64,000 nucleotides of DNA, taken from contig NZ_JYIX01000031.1 of the NCBI RefSeq assembly GCF_000956505.1, positions 62,001-126,000 on the forward strand. Reading direction: 5' to 3'. The notes below the pieces were generated by a model. It was not told the DNA's origin, made no database searches, and saw only the letters and a list, made by a program, of their open reading frames with translations. This stretch comes from Microbacterium azadirachtae. GTDB taxonomy: Bacteria > Actinomycetota > Actinomycetes > Actinomycetales > Microbacteriaceae. Position numbers and translations under genes: made by a program. Shown here in pieces: positions 26,423 to 34,865 of the stretch (position 1 is the stretch's first letter; each line of letters opens with the position of its first letter).

Positions 26423-27496
26423 GTGACCCTGACGACCCCTGGCCGCCGCGCGACCGCCGCGCGAGAAGGAGCGGAGACGCCGCACGCCCTGCGCGCCCCG
26501 AAGCCGCGGCTGTCCGGCCGCACGGCGCTCATCGGCGCGGCGATCGGCGCTGCCGTGGTCGCGGTCCTCGTCGCGATCGACGTGTTCGCGCCGCACCTGT
26601 TCTCCGCGCGGCTGCCCAACCGGCTCCAGGACGGGCTCACCCTCTCCCTGAGCGTGCTGTTCGAGGCGCTGCCGTTCGTGATCCTCGGCGTCCTGCTTTC
26701 GATCGTGGTCCAGGTGTGGCTGCCCGCGGGCGTGATCGAGCGGATCCTGCCGAAGCGCGGCTGGGCGCGACGGGCCGTGCTGTCGCTGCTGGGCATGCTC
26801 ATCCCCGTGTGCGAGTGCGGCAACGTGCCGTTCGCGCGCGGGCTCATGATGCGGGGCCTGGGCCCTGCGGAGGCGCTGACCTTCCTCATGGCGGCGCCCA
26901 TCGTCAACCCGATCGTGATCCTCACGACGCATGCGGCCTTCGGCTTCGACGGCGGAATCCTCGTGGCCCGTCTCGTCGGCGGCTACCTCGTGGCCAACCT
27001 GATCGGCTGGGTGTACAGCCGGCACCCGGATCCCGACGCGCTCCTCACGGCGCGGTTCCGGGACACCTGCGAGGTCGTCGTCCACGAGGAGGGATCCGGG
27101 GTCCGCCGGAGTCTGGCCCAGTTCCTCATCGAGCTGCGCGCCGTGATGCCCGCGCTGATCGTCGGATCGGCGCTCGCGGGCGCCGTGCAGGTGCTCGTGC
27201 CGCGCGACGTGCTGCTCGCGATCGGCTCGAACCCGCTGCTCTCGGTCGTCGCGATGATCGCGCTGGCCATCTCGGTGGCGATCTGCTCGAACATCGACTC
27301 GTTCTTCGCACTCTCCTTCGCCTCGACGTTCTCGCCGGGCGCGATCGTCGCCTTCCTCCTGGTCGGCCCGCTGGTCGACATCAAGATGATGGCGCTGCTG
27401 CGCACGACCTTCACCGCGCGCACCCTTGCCGGGATCGTCGGCATCGTGATCCTGTTCGGCTTCGCCCTGGGGATCGGGGTGAACGTCTTTGCCTGA
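26423..27496 (+). CDS. DUF318/UPF0718 family permease (YcgR-like)
   Basis: Membrane permease of 357 residues with about eight spans. The hallmark PVCECGNVPFARGLMMRGLGP contains the CxCGN metal-related motif of this family, which includes ArsP and YcgR/YraQ proteins. GTG at 26423 is chosen because it clears the zur stop; no strong ribosome-binding site is seen. It pairs with the TIGR03943 protein downstream, and in Bacillus the homologous ycgRQ pair is tied to the Zur regulon. Transport of zinc or a zinc complex is likely; direction is unknown. Confidence 0.78.
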   Translation: MTLTTPGRRATAAREGAETPHALRAPKPRLSGRTALIGAAIGAAVVAVLVAIDVFAPHLFSARLPNRLQDGLTLSLSVLFEALPFVILGVLLSIVVQVWLPAGVIERILPKRGWARRAVLSLLGMLIPVCECGNVPFARGLMMRGLGPAEALTFLMAAPIVNPIVILTTHAAFGFDGGILVARLVGGYLVANLIGWVYSRHPDPDALLTARFRDTCEVVVHEEGSGVRRSLAQFLIELRAVMPALIVGSALAGAVQVLVPRDVLLAIGSNPLLSVVAMIALAISVAICSNIDSFFALSFASTFSPGAIVAFLLVGPLVDIKMMALLRTTFTARTLAGIVGIVILFGFALGIGVNVFA

Positions 27497-28304
27497 GTCC
27501 ACGACCGCGCACCGGCCCTCCCGCGCGCAGGCGCTCGGTACCCGCTGGCTCGGCGCCGGCCTGGCCGCGGCGCTCGCCGTCACGACGCTGGTGCTCGCCT
27601 TCGCCGGGCAGCTCACGCTCTACATCAGCCCCGAGACGGTGTGGTTCGCAGTCGCGGCGGCGATCGTGACGCTCATCGGCGCCGTGTGGTCGTGCATGCT
27701 GCCGCTCGGCGCGGAGCAGGACCACGGGCACGATCACGGAGACGCGGGACACGACGACCACGACCACGCGCCCGCCGCATCCGGCCGCCGCGTGCTGGGC
27801 GCCGTGGTGGGCGCGACCGGCGGAGTGATCGCGACGGGTGTCGTCGCGGGGGCGCTGCTGCTGCCGCCCGCCTCTCTCTCGGTCGACATGGCGATGCAGC
27901 GCGCGCCCGTGGGCAACGTGCTGTTCGCCGGCGCGGACAACGTCGCGCTCGGGGCGAACACCGACACCAGCACGTTCGGCGTGGGCGGCTGGGCCAGCGT
28001 GTTCGCCACGGGCAGCCGGCCGGAGAAGTACGACGGCTCCTCGGTGACGCTCACGGGCTTCCTCACCCCCAGCGGATCCGCGAAGGATCAGGCGCATCTG
28101 ACCCGCATGGTCATCACGCACTGCGTGCTCGACGCGCAGCCGGCGTCGGTGCCGGTGCAGATCGGCGGGTGGCAGGGCCAGTACGCTGTGGGCGACTGGG
28201 TTCAGGTGAAGGGGACGGTCCGCGCGACAGCGGACGGCAAGCTCTCGATCGTGCCGGCCAGTGTGTCGAAGATCTCGGAGCCGAAGGACCCCTATGAGCA
28301 CTGA
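27489..28304 (+). CDS. TIGR03943 family membrane protein (YcgQ-like)
   Basis: A 271-residue partner of the DUF318 permease. It has two N-terminal membrane segments, then a His/Asp-rich stretch HGHDHGDAGHDDHDHA that looks like a metal-binding loop, a third membrane segment and a C-terminal domain with VTLTGFLTPSG and TRMVITHCVLDAQP typical of the family. It begins with TTG inside the permease gene (8-base overlap), so the pair is translationally coupled. It overlaps the next gene by 11 bases. Confidence 0.75.
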   Translation: MPESTTAHRPSRAQALGTRWLGAGLAAALAVTTLVLAFAGQLTLYISPETVWFAVAAAIVTLIGAVWSCMLPLGAEQDHGHDHGDAGHDDHDHAPAASGRRVLGAVVGATGGVIATGVVAGALLLPPASLSVDMAMQRAPVGNVLFAGADNVALGANTDTSTFGVGGWASVFATGSRPEKYDGSSVTLTGFLTPSGSAKDQAHLTRMVITHCVLDAQPASVPVQIGGWQGQYAVGDWVQVKGTVRATADGKLSIVPASVSKISEPKDPYEH

Positions 28305-30066
28305 CGACGCGGATCGCCCCCTCACCCGCGCCGAGCTGCGCGCCCGCCGCGCGGCCGAAGAGGCCGCGGCTGCCGCGCCCGCCGTGCCGGAGGTTCCTCC
28401 CGCGGACGAGCCCGTCACGCGCTCCGCCGCGCCCGCGGAGGTCTTCGACCGGGCGCCGGGACCTCGTCGCACGCCGAACGGCGGATCCGAGCCGTCGACC
28501 GCATCCGAGAGCGTCCCCGAGGCCGATGTGGACCTGAGCCCCGTGCCGGCCGCAGAAGCGGTCACGAGTCCGGAACGGCCACCGGCCGAGGCCGCGGACG
28601 CCGAGATCTTCGATGCCGCCCCGGTCGCGGACGCCGCGCCGGATCCGCGGCTCGAGACGCCGGAGTGGCAGCCGCACCCCACGCCCTCGCCGGTCGCGCG
28701 CCGCCGCCGGTTCCCGCTGATCCTCGGCGCGGTGATCGGGGTGCTCGTCGTCGTGGTCGCCGGGTTCGGCGTGATCACGCTCCTGCAGGGACCGCGCGTC
28801 AGCGGCGTCAAGATCGACGCGCAGTCCGCGATCGACGCCTCCGGCACGCGCATGATCATCACGGCCAGCCAGCCGCTCGCGAAGGTGGATCCGAAGCAGG
28901 TCTCGGTGAGCCCCCAGGCGCCGTTCACGGTCGACACGTCGGGGCGCAACCTCGGGATCCGCTTCACCGTGCCGCTCGACGACGACACGAACTACACGGT
29001 CACCGTGAAGGACGCGACGGGAACGGACAAGCAGCGTCAGAGCACACTGCAGGCGAGCTTCCAGACGCCGAAGTCCACGATCTTCCTGCTGCAGCGCAAC
29101 GCCAAGGGCGACGACACCATCTTCCTCACGGACCTCGGCGGCAAGAACGCCGTCCCGGTCGTGCAGCACGAGAAGATCGACGACTTCCGCGCGACCGCGG
29201 ACCATCTCGTGGTGGCGACCGAGAAGGACGGGATCTCCGAGCTGCTCGTGATGGACCGGAAGGGCAAGAATCAGCGCGGACTCAAGCTCCCCGGCCCCGG
29301 GTTCCTCTCGAACCTGCAGGTGTCGGAGCGCGGCAATCTCGTCGGCTACACCTTCACGGACAAGGGCATCAGCGCCACCAGCGGCCGGGCGAGCATCCTG
29401 GTGACGCAGTCGCTCACCGGCGACGGGGATCCGCAGATCGTCAAGATCGGCGACAAGATGCCGAGCATCTCGCAGTGGGCGTTCGTGCCCGACTCCTCGT
29501 CTGTCCTGTTCATCGACTTCAGCGGCGCCCTGTTCGTCCAAGACCGTGCCGATGCGAAAGCGGCCCCGACCGCGCTCGGCTCCGCGCAGACCGTCGAGGG
29601 CATCTCCCGGGGCACCTACACGGCGATCGTCAGCCGGGGCAACGACCTCGTCGAGCTGAACCTCGCCGACGGATCCGAGAAGCCGCTGGCCGCATCGACC
29701 CCCGACTTCGGGGTGCCGGGGACCATCGCCCCGTTCCCCGGAGGGACGCTGCGCCAGGTCGCCACCCGCGACGCGAGCGGCCTGCCGACGGGGCAGATCG
29801 TCACGCGCGTGGACGACGACGGCAAGGCCACGAAGCTGTTCAGCGTCACCGGATCCGACGCGATCATGCAGGCCTGCCCCTCGCCGAGCGGGCAGTACAG
29901 CGCGATCGTGGTGGCGCCGAAGCTCGTGAACAACCCGTACGACCAGTCGCTGCTGCCGCTGCCGACCACGATGCAGACGCACATCGTCGATACGAAGACC
30001 GGCAAGGAGCTCGTGGTGCTGGCCGGCTTCGACCCGTCGTGGTGCGCGCAGGCCCCGCACCGCTGA
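28294..30066 (+). CDS. Membrane-anchored protein with propeller-like extracellular domain
   Basis: Unknown function, 590 residues. It has a cytoplasmic Ala/Pro/Glu-rich N-terminus of about 140 residues beginning TRAELRARRAAEE, one membrane segment (FPLILGAVIGVLVVVVAGFG), an Ig-like beta region, then repeats resembling TolB/WD-type blades (NAKGDDTIFLTDLGG, GDPQIVKIGDKMPSISQWAF). ATG at 28294 overlaps the upstream stop, and its own stop shares one base with the glycosylase start. Co-transcription with zinc genes does not by itself imply a zinc role. Confidence 0.65.
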   Translation: MSTDDADRPLTRAELRARRAAEEAAAAAPAVPEVPPADEPVTRSAAPAEVFDRAPGPRRTPNGGSEPSTASESVPEADVDLSPVPAAEAVTSPERPPAEAADAEIFDAAPVADAAPDPRLETPEWQPHPTPSPVARRRRFPLILGAVIGVLVVVVAGFGVITLLQGPRVSGVKIDAQSAIDASGTRMIITASQPLAKVDPKQVSVSPQAPFTVDTSGRNLGIRFTVPLDDDTNYTVTVKDATGTDKQRQSTLQASFQTPKSTIFLLQRNAKGDDTIFLTDLGGKNAVPVVQHEKIDDFRATADHLVVATEKDGISELLVMDRKGKNQRGLKLPGPGFLSNLQVSERGNLVGYTFTDKGISATSGRASILVTQSLTGDGDPQIVKIGDKMPSISQWAFVPDSSSVLFIDFSGALFVQDRADAKAAPTALGSAQTVEGISRGTYTAIVSRGNDLVELNLADGSEKPLAASTPDFGVPGTIAPFPGGTLRQVATRDASGLPTGQIVTRVDDDGKATKLFSVTGSDAIMQACPSPSGQYSAIVVAPKLVNNPYDQSLLPLPTTMQTHIVDTKTGKELVVLAGFDPSWCAQAPHR

Positions 30067-30818
30067 TGGCCGGCACCCGGCTGCCCTCCGTCGGCGACGG
30101 GCTGCGTCCCGCTCGCCGAGAGGACCTGCTGGCCCTGCCACTCGAGGTGGCGCCGCGCCTGCTCGGCGCCCGGCTGCGCACGATCGTGGACGGCGCGGCG
30201 GTGCAGCTGCGGATCACCGAGGTCGAGGCCTATCACGGCAAGGGCGCGGGGCCCGTTCCCGACCCCGGCTCGCACGCCCGGATGGGCCGCACCGCGCGCA
30301 ACGCCACGATGTGGGGCGAACCGGGGCATCTGTACGTGTACCTCAGCCATGGCATCCACTCCTGCGTGAACGTGGTGTGCGGGCCCGACGGGGTGGCCGG
30401 CGGTGTGCTGCTCCGGGCCGGCGCGGTGGAGCTCGGTGTCGACCCGGCGGCGGAGCGGCGGGGGATCCGGCCTGGAGCCCGTTCCGAACTCGGCGCGACC
30501 CAGCTGCGCGACCTCGCCCGCGGTCCCGGCCGGTTCGGCCAGGCCTCGGGACTGCGGCACCCCCGCCACGACGGCATCGACGCGCTCACGGGCGCCGAGT
30601 GGGAGGGAGCCCGCGCCGAGCTGTGGCTCGCGGATCCGCTCGCCGAGGTCGCATCCGGTCCGCGGGTGGGGGTCGCGGGGCATGCCGGCACCGGTGCCTT
30701 CCCGTGGCGGTTCTGGATCCCCGGGGATCCGACGGTGTCCCCGTTCCGCTGGGGGCGGGGTGCCGCAGAGGCCGCCGCGGCGGCCGACACGCCCGGCATC
30801 GGATCCGTGCTAAAGTAG
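30066..30818 (+). CDS. DNA-3-methyladenine glycosylase (AAG/MPG family)
   Basis: Base-excision repair enzyme, 250 residues, which removes alkylated purines such as 3-methyladenine. The catalytic region ITEVEAYHG with the active-site Glu and the DNA-contact segment ARMGRTARNATMWGEPGHLYVYLSHGIHSCVNVV match the family. GPGRFGQASGL is another conserved block. It starts in TGATG with the upstream gene. Confidence 0.9.
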   Translation: MAGTRLPSVGDGLRPARREDLLALPLEVAPRLLGARLRTIVDGAAVQLRITEVEAYHGKGAGPVPDPGSHARMGRTARNATMWGEPGHLYVYLSHGIHSCVNVVCGPDGVAGGVLLRAGAVELGVDPAAERRGIRPGARSELGATQLRDLARGPGRFGQASGLRHPRHDGIDALTGAEWEGARAELWLADPLAEVASGPRVGVAGHAGTGAFPWRFWIPGDPTVSPFRWGRGAAEAAAAADTPGIGSVLK

Positions 30819-30826
30819 CTCTTTGT

Positions 30827-30848
30827 CTGCGCACACTCCTGTGCGCAG
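30827..30848 (+). terminator. Hairpin between glycosylase and rpmB
   Basis: CTGCGCACA pairs perfectly with TGTGCGCAG across a CTCC loop, nine bases after the glycosylase stop. No T-run follows. Confidence 0.6.
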
Positions 30849-30965
30849 TTCGTATGCCTCCTCCCCGTTCCGGTCCTGAGCTCGTCGAAGGACAGCAGGG
30901 GAGAGGTGTGCAGACAAGGGATCTTGGGTGAGGCCGTCCGGCCTCACGGTAGAGAAGGAGTCATC

Positions 30966-31202
30966 ATGGCAGCAGTGTGCCAGGTGACCGGTGCTGTTCC
31001 CGGCTTCGGTCACAACATTTCGCACTCGCACCGCCGGACGAAGCGCCGCTTCGACCCGAACGTGCAGAAGAAGACGTATTTTGTTCCGTCGCTCGGTCGC
31101 AAGATCACGCTGAACGTGTCCGCCAAGGGCATCAAGGTGATCGACGCCCGGGGTATCGAGAAGGTTGTTGCTGACCTCCAGGCGAAGGGTGTGAAGCTCT
31201 AA
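30966..31202 (+). CDS. rpmB: 50S ribosomal protein L28, zinc-independent form
   Basis: A 78-residue ribosomal protein. The N-terminus [20 protein letters not shown] has a single Cys, so it is the C-minus form that lacks the zinc-binding CxxC pair. GAGAAGGAG precedes the ATG. It shares one base with rpmG (TAATG). In many actinobacteria such C-minus paralogues are Zur-repressed, but no Zur box is visible here. Confidence 0.95.
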   Translation: MAAVCQVTGAVPGFGHNISHSHRRTKRRFDPNVQKKTYFVPSLGRKITLNVSAKGIKVIDARGIEKVVADLQAKGVKL

Positions 31203-31372
31203 TGGCCAAGAAGGCACAGGACATCCGTCCGATCATCAAGCTGCGTTCGACGGCAGGTACGGGTTACACCTACGTGACCAAGAAGAACCGTCGCAACACC
31301 CCCGACCGCCTCGTGCTGAAGAAGTACGACCCGGTGGTTCGCAAGCACGTCGAATTCCGAGAGGAGCGTTGA
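31202..31372 (+). CDS. rpmG: 50S ribosomal protein L33, zinc-independent form
   Basis: A 56-residue ribosomal protein, [20 protein letters not shown] then [13 protein letters not shown]. Both CxxC pairs of zinc-binding L33 are replaced, so it is the C-minus type. Coupled to rpmB by TAATG and followed three bases later by rpsN. Confidence 0.95.
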   Translation: MAKKAQDIRPIIKLRSTAGTGYTYVTKKNRRNTPDRLVLKKYDPVVRKHVEFREER

Positions 31373-31375
31373 TCC

Positions 31376-31681
31376 ATGGCTAAGAAGAGCAAGATCGCGC
31401 GCAACGAGCAGCGCAAGGTCGTCGTCGAGCGTTACGCCGAGCGTCGCGCCGAGCTGAAGAAGACCCTGGTCGACCCGAACGCGACCGACGAGGCCCGTGA
31501 GGCCGCCCGCGTCGGCCTGCAGAAGCTTCCGCGCAACGCGTCGCCGGCGCGCGTCCGTTCGCGTGACGCCATCGACGGCCGCCCCCGTGGTGTCCTCACG
31601 AAGTTCGGCATCTCGCGTGTCCGCTTCCGTGACATGGCGCACCGCGGCGAGCTGCCCGGCGTGACCAAGTCGAGCTGGTAA
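31376..31681 (+). CDS. rpsN: 30S ribosomal protein S14, long zinc-independent form
   Basis: A 101-residue S14 of the long type, with [20 protein letters not shown] in place of the zinc knuckle found in the short C-plus form. It begins three bases after rpmG and closes the rpmB-rpmG-rpsN operon. Confidence 0.95.
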   Translation: MAKKSKIARNEQRKVVVERYAERRAELKKTLVDPNATDEAREAARVGLQKLPRNASPARVRSRDAIDGRPRGVLTKFGISRVRFRDMAHRGELPGVTKSSW

Positions 31682-31692
31682 GTCTTTCCAGA

Positions 31693-31711
31693 CCCTGAGC
31701 CTGTCGAAGGG
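31693..31711. repeat. REP-like element CCCTGAGCCTGTCGAAGGG
   Basis: A 19-base element flanked by TCAGGG. Related copies lie at 3282-3299, 30875-30892 and, inverted and diverged, at 52001-52018. All are at or near gene ends. Confidence 0.6.
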
Positions 31712-31723
31712 TTCAGGGAATCA

Positions 31724-31751
31724 GGGGCGGGGATCTTCGGATCCTCGCCCC
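31724..31751 (+). terminator. Terminator of rpmB-rpmG-rpsN
   Basis: A 12-bp stem (GGGGCGGGGATC with GATCCTCGCCCC, one G-U pair) closes a TTCG tetraloop, 42 bases after rpsN, followed by TTCTG. Confidence 0.85.
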
Positions 31752-32003
31752 TTCTGCGTGCCCGGATCCGGGGACCTTCCCGCCCGGATCCGGGGGAGCC
31801 CGATCGGCGGACACTGGATCCGACGTGTGACTGGAGTGACGGATGAGACGCGACACGCCGCCGTAAAACGTCAAAACCCGCGAAATGACGCGGAAAGCGG
31901 GGGTTTGGTTGATACATTCAAGGCGGTCGTTCGACCAACGGGGGGCATCCGCCCATCCGGAACTCTGATACGAAGCGACGGGATCCCGTCGCTGGAGGAT
32001 GAA
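31752..32003 (+). promoter_or_regulatory. HU gene upstream region with palindromes
   Basis: About 250 bases without a gene. It holds two copies of CCCGGATCCGGGG (31761-31773, 31783-31795) and a perfect 20-bp palindrome AGCGACGGGATCCCGTCGCT (31974-31993) touching the ribosome-binding site GGAGGA (31994-31999). The promoter presumably lies here, but I cannot fix its boxes. Confidence 0.5.
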
Positions 32004-32291
32004 ATGGCTGACAAGTCCATCACCAAGACCGAGCTCGTCGCGAGCATCGCCAGCGCCACCGGCCAGAGCCAGGCTGCCGTCTCCGGCGTTCTCGACGCCC
32101 TGTTCGCCACGGTCTCGGACGCTGTTGCCAAGGGCAGCAAGGTCTCGATCCCGGGCTGGATCTCCTTCGAGCAGGTCGCGACCGCTGCCCGCACGGGCCG
32201 CAACCCGCAGACCGGCGCCGAGATCAAGATCCCGGCCGGCAAGCGCGTCAAGGTGACCGCTGGTTCCAAGCTCAAGGCCGCCGTCAAGTAA
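32004..32291 (+). CDS. hup: HU-family DNA-binding protein
   Basis: A 95-residue nucleoid protein. TKTELVASIASATGQSQAAV and GRNPQTGAEIKIPAG (the DNA-contacting arm) are diagnostic. The short form lacks the long Lys/Ala-rich tail of mycobacterial HupB. The start at 32004 is set by GGAGGATGAA; an ATG five bases earlier is in another frame. A strong terminator follows, so it is monocistronic. Confidence 0.92.
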   Translation: MADKSITKTELVASIASATGQSQAAVSGVLDALFATVSDAVAKGSKVSIPGWISFEQVATAARTGRNPQTGAEIKIPAGKRVKVTAGSKLKAAVK

Positions 32292-32309
32292 TTCGGCTTC
32301 GCCTCGCAG

Positions 32310-32338
32310 GGCCGTCCCTCCTCGGAGGGGCGGCCTTT
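32310..32338 (+). terminator. Terminator of HU gene
   Basis: GGCCGTCCCTCC pairs with GGAGGGGCGGCC across two or three loop bases and is followed by TTT, 19 bases after the stop codon. Confidence 0.9.
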
Positions 32339-32355
32339 CGCGTGCCCTGCCTCCC

Positions 32356-32461
32356 GGTTTGGGGCGCACTTCCTCGTTTTGGGGCGCGCGGCGACCGTGG
32401 AATCGGGCGTGGCGCGCCCCAAAACGTGGAAACGCGCCCCGAACCCGAGGTGCCCGGCCCC
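32356..32461. repeat. Nested hairpin element, copy 1
   Basis: Inner arms CGTTTTGGGGCGCG (32375-32388) and CGCGCCCCAAAACG (32413-32426) pair perfectly. Outer arms GGTTTGGGGCGC (32356-32367) and GCGCCCCGAACC (32434-32445) pair with one G-T. The element is followed by CCGAGGTGCCCGGCCCC, which is also part of the repeat. No coding potential is evident. Confidence 0.85.
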
Positions 32462-32481
32462 GGCCGAGGGTGACTGACCCG

Positions 32482-32510
32482 GAGCCAGAGCCAGAGCCAG
32501 AGCCAGAGCC
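32482..32510. repeat. GAGCCA hexanucleotide repeat
   Basis: Nearly five tandem copies of GAGCCA lie between the two nested hairpins. Such a tract may vary in copy number between strains. Confidence 0.9.
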
Positions 32511-32534
32511 TGACCGTACGGGACGCACCTACTC

Positions 32535-32641
32535 CGTTTTGGGGCGCGCTTCTCCGTTTTGGGGCGCGCGGCGACCGTGGAATCGGGCGTGACGCGCCCC
32601 AAAACGTGGGAACGAGCCCCGAACCCGAGGTGCCCGGCCCC
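32535..32641. repeat. Nested hairpin element, copy 2
   Basis: The part from 32555 to 32641 repeats 32375-32461 with only a few mismatches at an offset of exactly 180 bases. Inner arms at 32555-32568 and 32593-32606 are perfect. The outer left arm (32535-32548) here is identical to the inner left arm, so alternative pairings are possible. Confidence 0.85.
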
Positions 32642-32717
32642 CCGTCCCGCGACTCCGGCCATCCCGCCGAAGCCCGCTCCCGGCAGACCCCGAGCGACAC
32701 CGGAATAGGGTGGAGGG

Positions 32718-34856
32718 GTGAATCGCCCCGCCACCGGGGTCCGCCCCGAGACCGGGTCGGATGCCGCCCGTTCTGCCCTGCCCGCCGGATCCCCGACCCT
32801 GCGCATCGCGGGTCCCGTGATCCTCGTCGGAGCCGGGATCCTCGCGGTCGTCGCCGGTCTCGCGTTCGGCGGGGGTGCGGCCCCGAACCTGCTGCTCGAC
32901 CCCGGTCCCGTCGTGCGCTGGGGCCTCCCCGTCGTGAAGACGATCAGCAATCTGGGCGCGGCGGCGATGCTCGGATCCCTCGTACTCGCGCTCTTCTCGC
33001 TGCGCAGCGGGGCCCGCTCGTTCGAGATCGCGCTGGACACCGCGTCGATCGGCGCCGCCGTCTACACGGTCGCGAGCGCCGTGGCGGGCCTGTTCACGTT
33101 CCTGCAGACCCTCGGCGTGAAGCTCAGCGCGGGGCCGGAGTTCGGCGCACAGCTGGGCCGGTTCCTGCTCGAACTCCCGCTGGGGCAGGCGTGGCTGATG
33201 ACCGTGCTCGCGGGCGCCGTCATCACGATCGCCGCCTTCGCCTTCCGCGGCTGGGCCGCCACGCTGCTCACCGCGATCCTCGCCGCCGCCTCCTTCGTCC
33301 CGCTCGCCACGCAGGGCCATGCGGGCGAGCTCAGCGGTCACGACGCCGCCGTGAACTCCCTGCTGCTCCACACGATCGGTGCGGCCGTCTGGATCGGCGG
33401 CCTCGTGCTGCTGATCGTGCTGCGCGGATCCCGCAGCGAGCTCGCCGACACCGGACGGGCGACCGCGAGCACGGCCGGAGCGACGGCGGCGAAGCCCGGC
33501 GCGAAGCCCGCGAAGAAGACGAAGGGCACGGCCCGCTTCGCGGACGTCGTGCGCCGCTACTCCTCCCTCGCCCTCGCCGCCTACATCGTGGTCGCCGTCT
33601 CCGGCGTCGCCCGCTCGATCGTCGCCGTGGGCGACTGGGCCGGCATGCTCACGCCGTACGGCGGCCTCATCATCGCGAAGGCGGTGGTGCTGATCCTGCT
33701 CGGCGTGCTCGGCGCCCGCTACCGCACCCGCCTGATCCCGAAACTCGAGGCGGGCGGATCCGGCCCGTTCTGGACGCTGGTGCTGCTGGAGCTCGCGCTC
33801 ATGGGCATCGCCTCGGGCCTCGCCGCCGCGCTGTCGCGCACGGCTCCGCCCACCGGGCTCGAGGTGGCGACCGTGCGCACGCCGGCCGAGATCCTCACCG
33901 GATCCCCGCTGCCGCCCGAGCTCACCCCGATCCGCTGGATCACGGCGTGGAACATCGATCTCATCTGGGCGACCGCCGCGGCGTTCGGCATCGCGCTGTA
34001 CGCGATCGGCGTGCTGCGGCTCCGCAAGCGCGGCGACTCGTGGCCGATCCACCGCACGGTCTTCTGGATCCTCGGCCTGCTGGGGCTGGTGTGGGTCACC
34101 GGCGGCGCGATCAACGCGTACCAGGAGACCCTGTTCAGCGTGCACATGCTCGGGCACATGATGCTGTCGATGGCGATCCCGCTGCTGCTCGTCGCGGGCG
34201 CGCCTGTCACCCTTGCGCTGCGCGCGATCGACAAGCGCGACGACGGCACCCGCGGAGGCCGGGAGTGGATCCTGTGGGCCGTGCACTCGCCGTTCTCGCG
34301 TGTGGTCACCAACCCGTTCGTGGCGGCGGCGATCTTCGTCCTGTCGCTGTGGGCGTTCTACTTCACCGACCTCGTGCGCTGGGCGATGACCGACCACATC
34401 GGGCACGAGTGGATGACGATGCACTTCCTCATCTCGGGGTACCTGTTCGTGCTGACCCTGGTCGGGGTGGATCCCGTTCCGCGCCGGCTCCCGTACGCGG
34501 GCCGGCTCATCACGCTCATCGCCGTGATGGCCACGCACGCGTTCTTCGGCATGGCGATCATGATGCAGTCGGGTCTGATGGTCGCCGAGTGGTTCGGGGC
34601 AATGGGGCGCGCCTGGGGTGCGACGCCGCTGCAGGATCAGTACGTCGGCGGTGGCGTGGCCTGGTCGGTGGGGGAGATCCCGACCCTGATCCTGGCCATC
34701 ACGGTCGCGATCCAGTGGAGCCGCAGCGACGCGAAGGTGCAGAAGCGTCAGGACCGGGCCGCCGATCGCTCGGGCGACGCCGAACTCGCGGACTACAACG
34801 CGCGGCTCGCCGAGCTCGCCGAGAAGGACCGCCGCGCCGCCACCCGCGGGCGCTGA
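32718..34856 (+). CDS. CopD-CtaG fusion: cytochrome oxidase assembly / copper membrane protein
   Basis: A 712-residue polytopic membrane protein. The first half (about 20-350) resembles CopD copper-resistance proteins, with ATQGHAGELSGHDAAVNSLLLH. The second half (about 380-670) matches the caa3-type CtaG family, with SVHMLGHMMLSMAIPLLLV and TDHIGHEWMTMHFLISGYLF; the histidines are likely copper ligands. It would handle copper for respiratory oxidase assembly. The fusion is common in actinobacteria. The start is GTG at 32718, with TAGGGT six bases upstream that could be a leaderless -10, or GGAGG acting as ribosome-binding site. Confidence 0.85.
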   Translation: MNRPATGVRPETGSDAARSALPAGSPTLRIAGPVILVGAGILAVVAGLAFGGGAAPNLLLDPGPVVRWGLPVVKTISNLGAAAMLGSLVLALFSLRSGARSFEIALDTASIGAAVYTVASAVAGLFTFLQTLGVKLSAGPEFGAQLGRFLLELPLGQAWLMTVLAGAVITIAAFAFRGWAATLLTAILAAASFVPLATQGHAGELSGHDAAVNSLLLHTIGAAVWIGGLVLLIVLRGSRSELADTGRATASTAGATAAKPGAKPAKKTKGTARFADVVRRYSSLALAAYIVVAVSGVARSIVAVGDWAGMLTPYGGLIIAKAVVLILLGVLGARYRTRLIPKLEAGGSGPFWTLVLLELALMGIASGLAAALSRTAPPTGLEVATVRTPAEILTGSPLPPELTPIRWITAWNIDLIWATAAAFGIALYAIGVLRLRKRGDSWPIHRTVFWILGLLGLVWVTGGAINAYQETLFSVHMLGHMMLSMAIPLLLVAGAPVTLALRAIDKRDDGTRGGREWILWAVHSPFSRVVTNPFVAAAIFVLSLWAFYFTDLVRWAMTDHIGHEWMTMHFLISGYLFVLTLVGVDPVPRRLPYAGRLITLIAVMATHAFFGMAIMMQSGLMVAEWFGAMGRAWGATPLQDQYVGGGVAWSVGEIPTLILAITVAIQWSRSDAKVQKRQDRAADRSGDAELADYNARLAELAEKDRRAATRGR

Positions 34857-34865
34857 ACGCGCGGA

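Noticed and set aside
30819-30965. Possible Zur box before rpmB
   Set aside because: No TGANAATNATTNTCA-like palindrome is present; only a terminator-like hairpin and a REP-like element.
32529-34538. Long minus-strand open frame opposite ctaG
   Set aside because: Low-complexity Arg/Glu/Gly sequence with no fold-like pattern; the opposite strand encodes a recognisable membrane protein.
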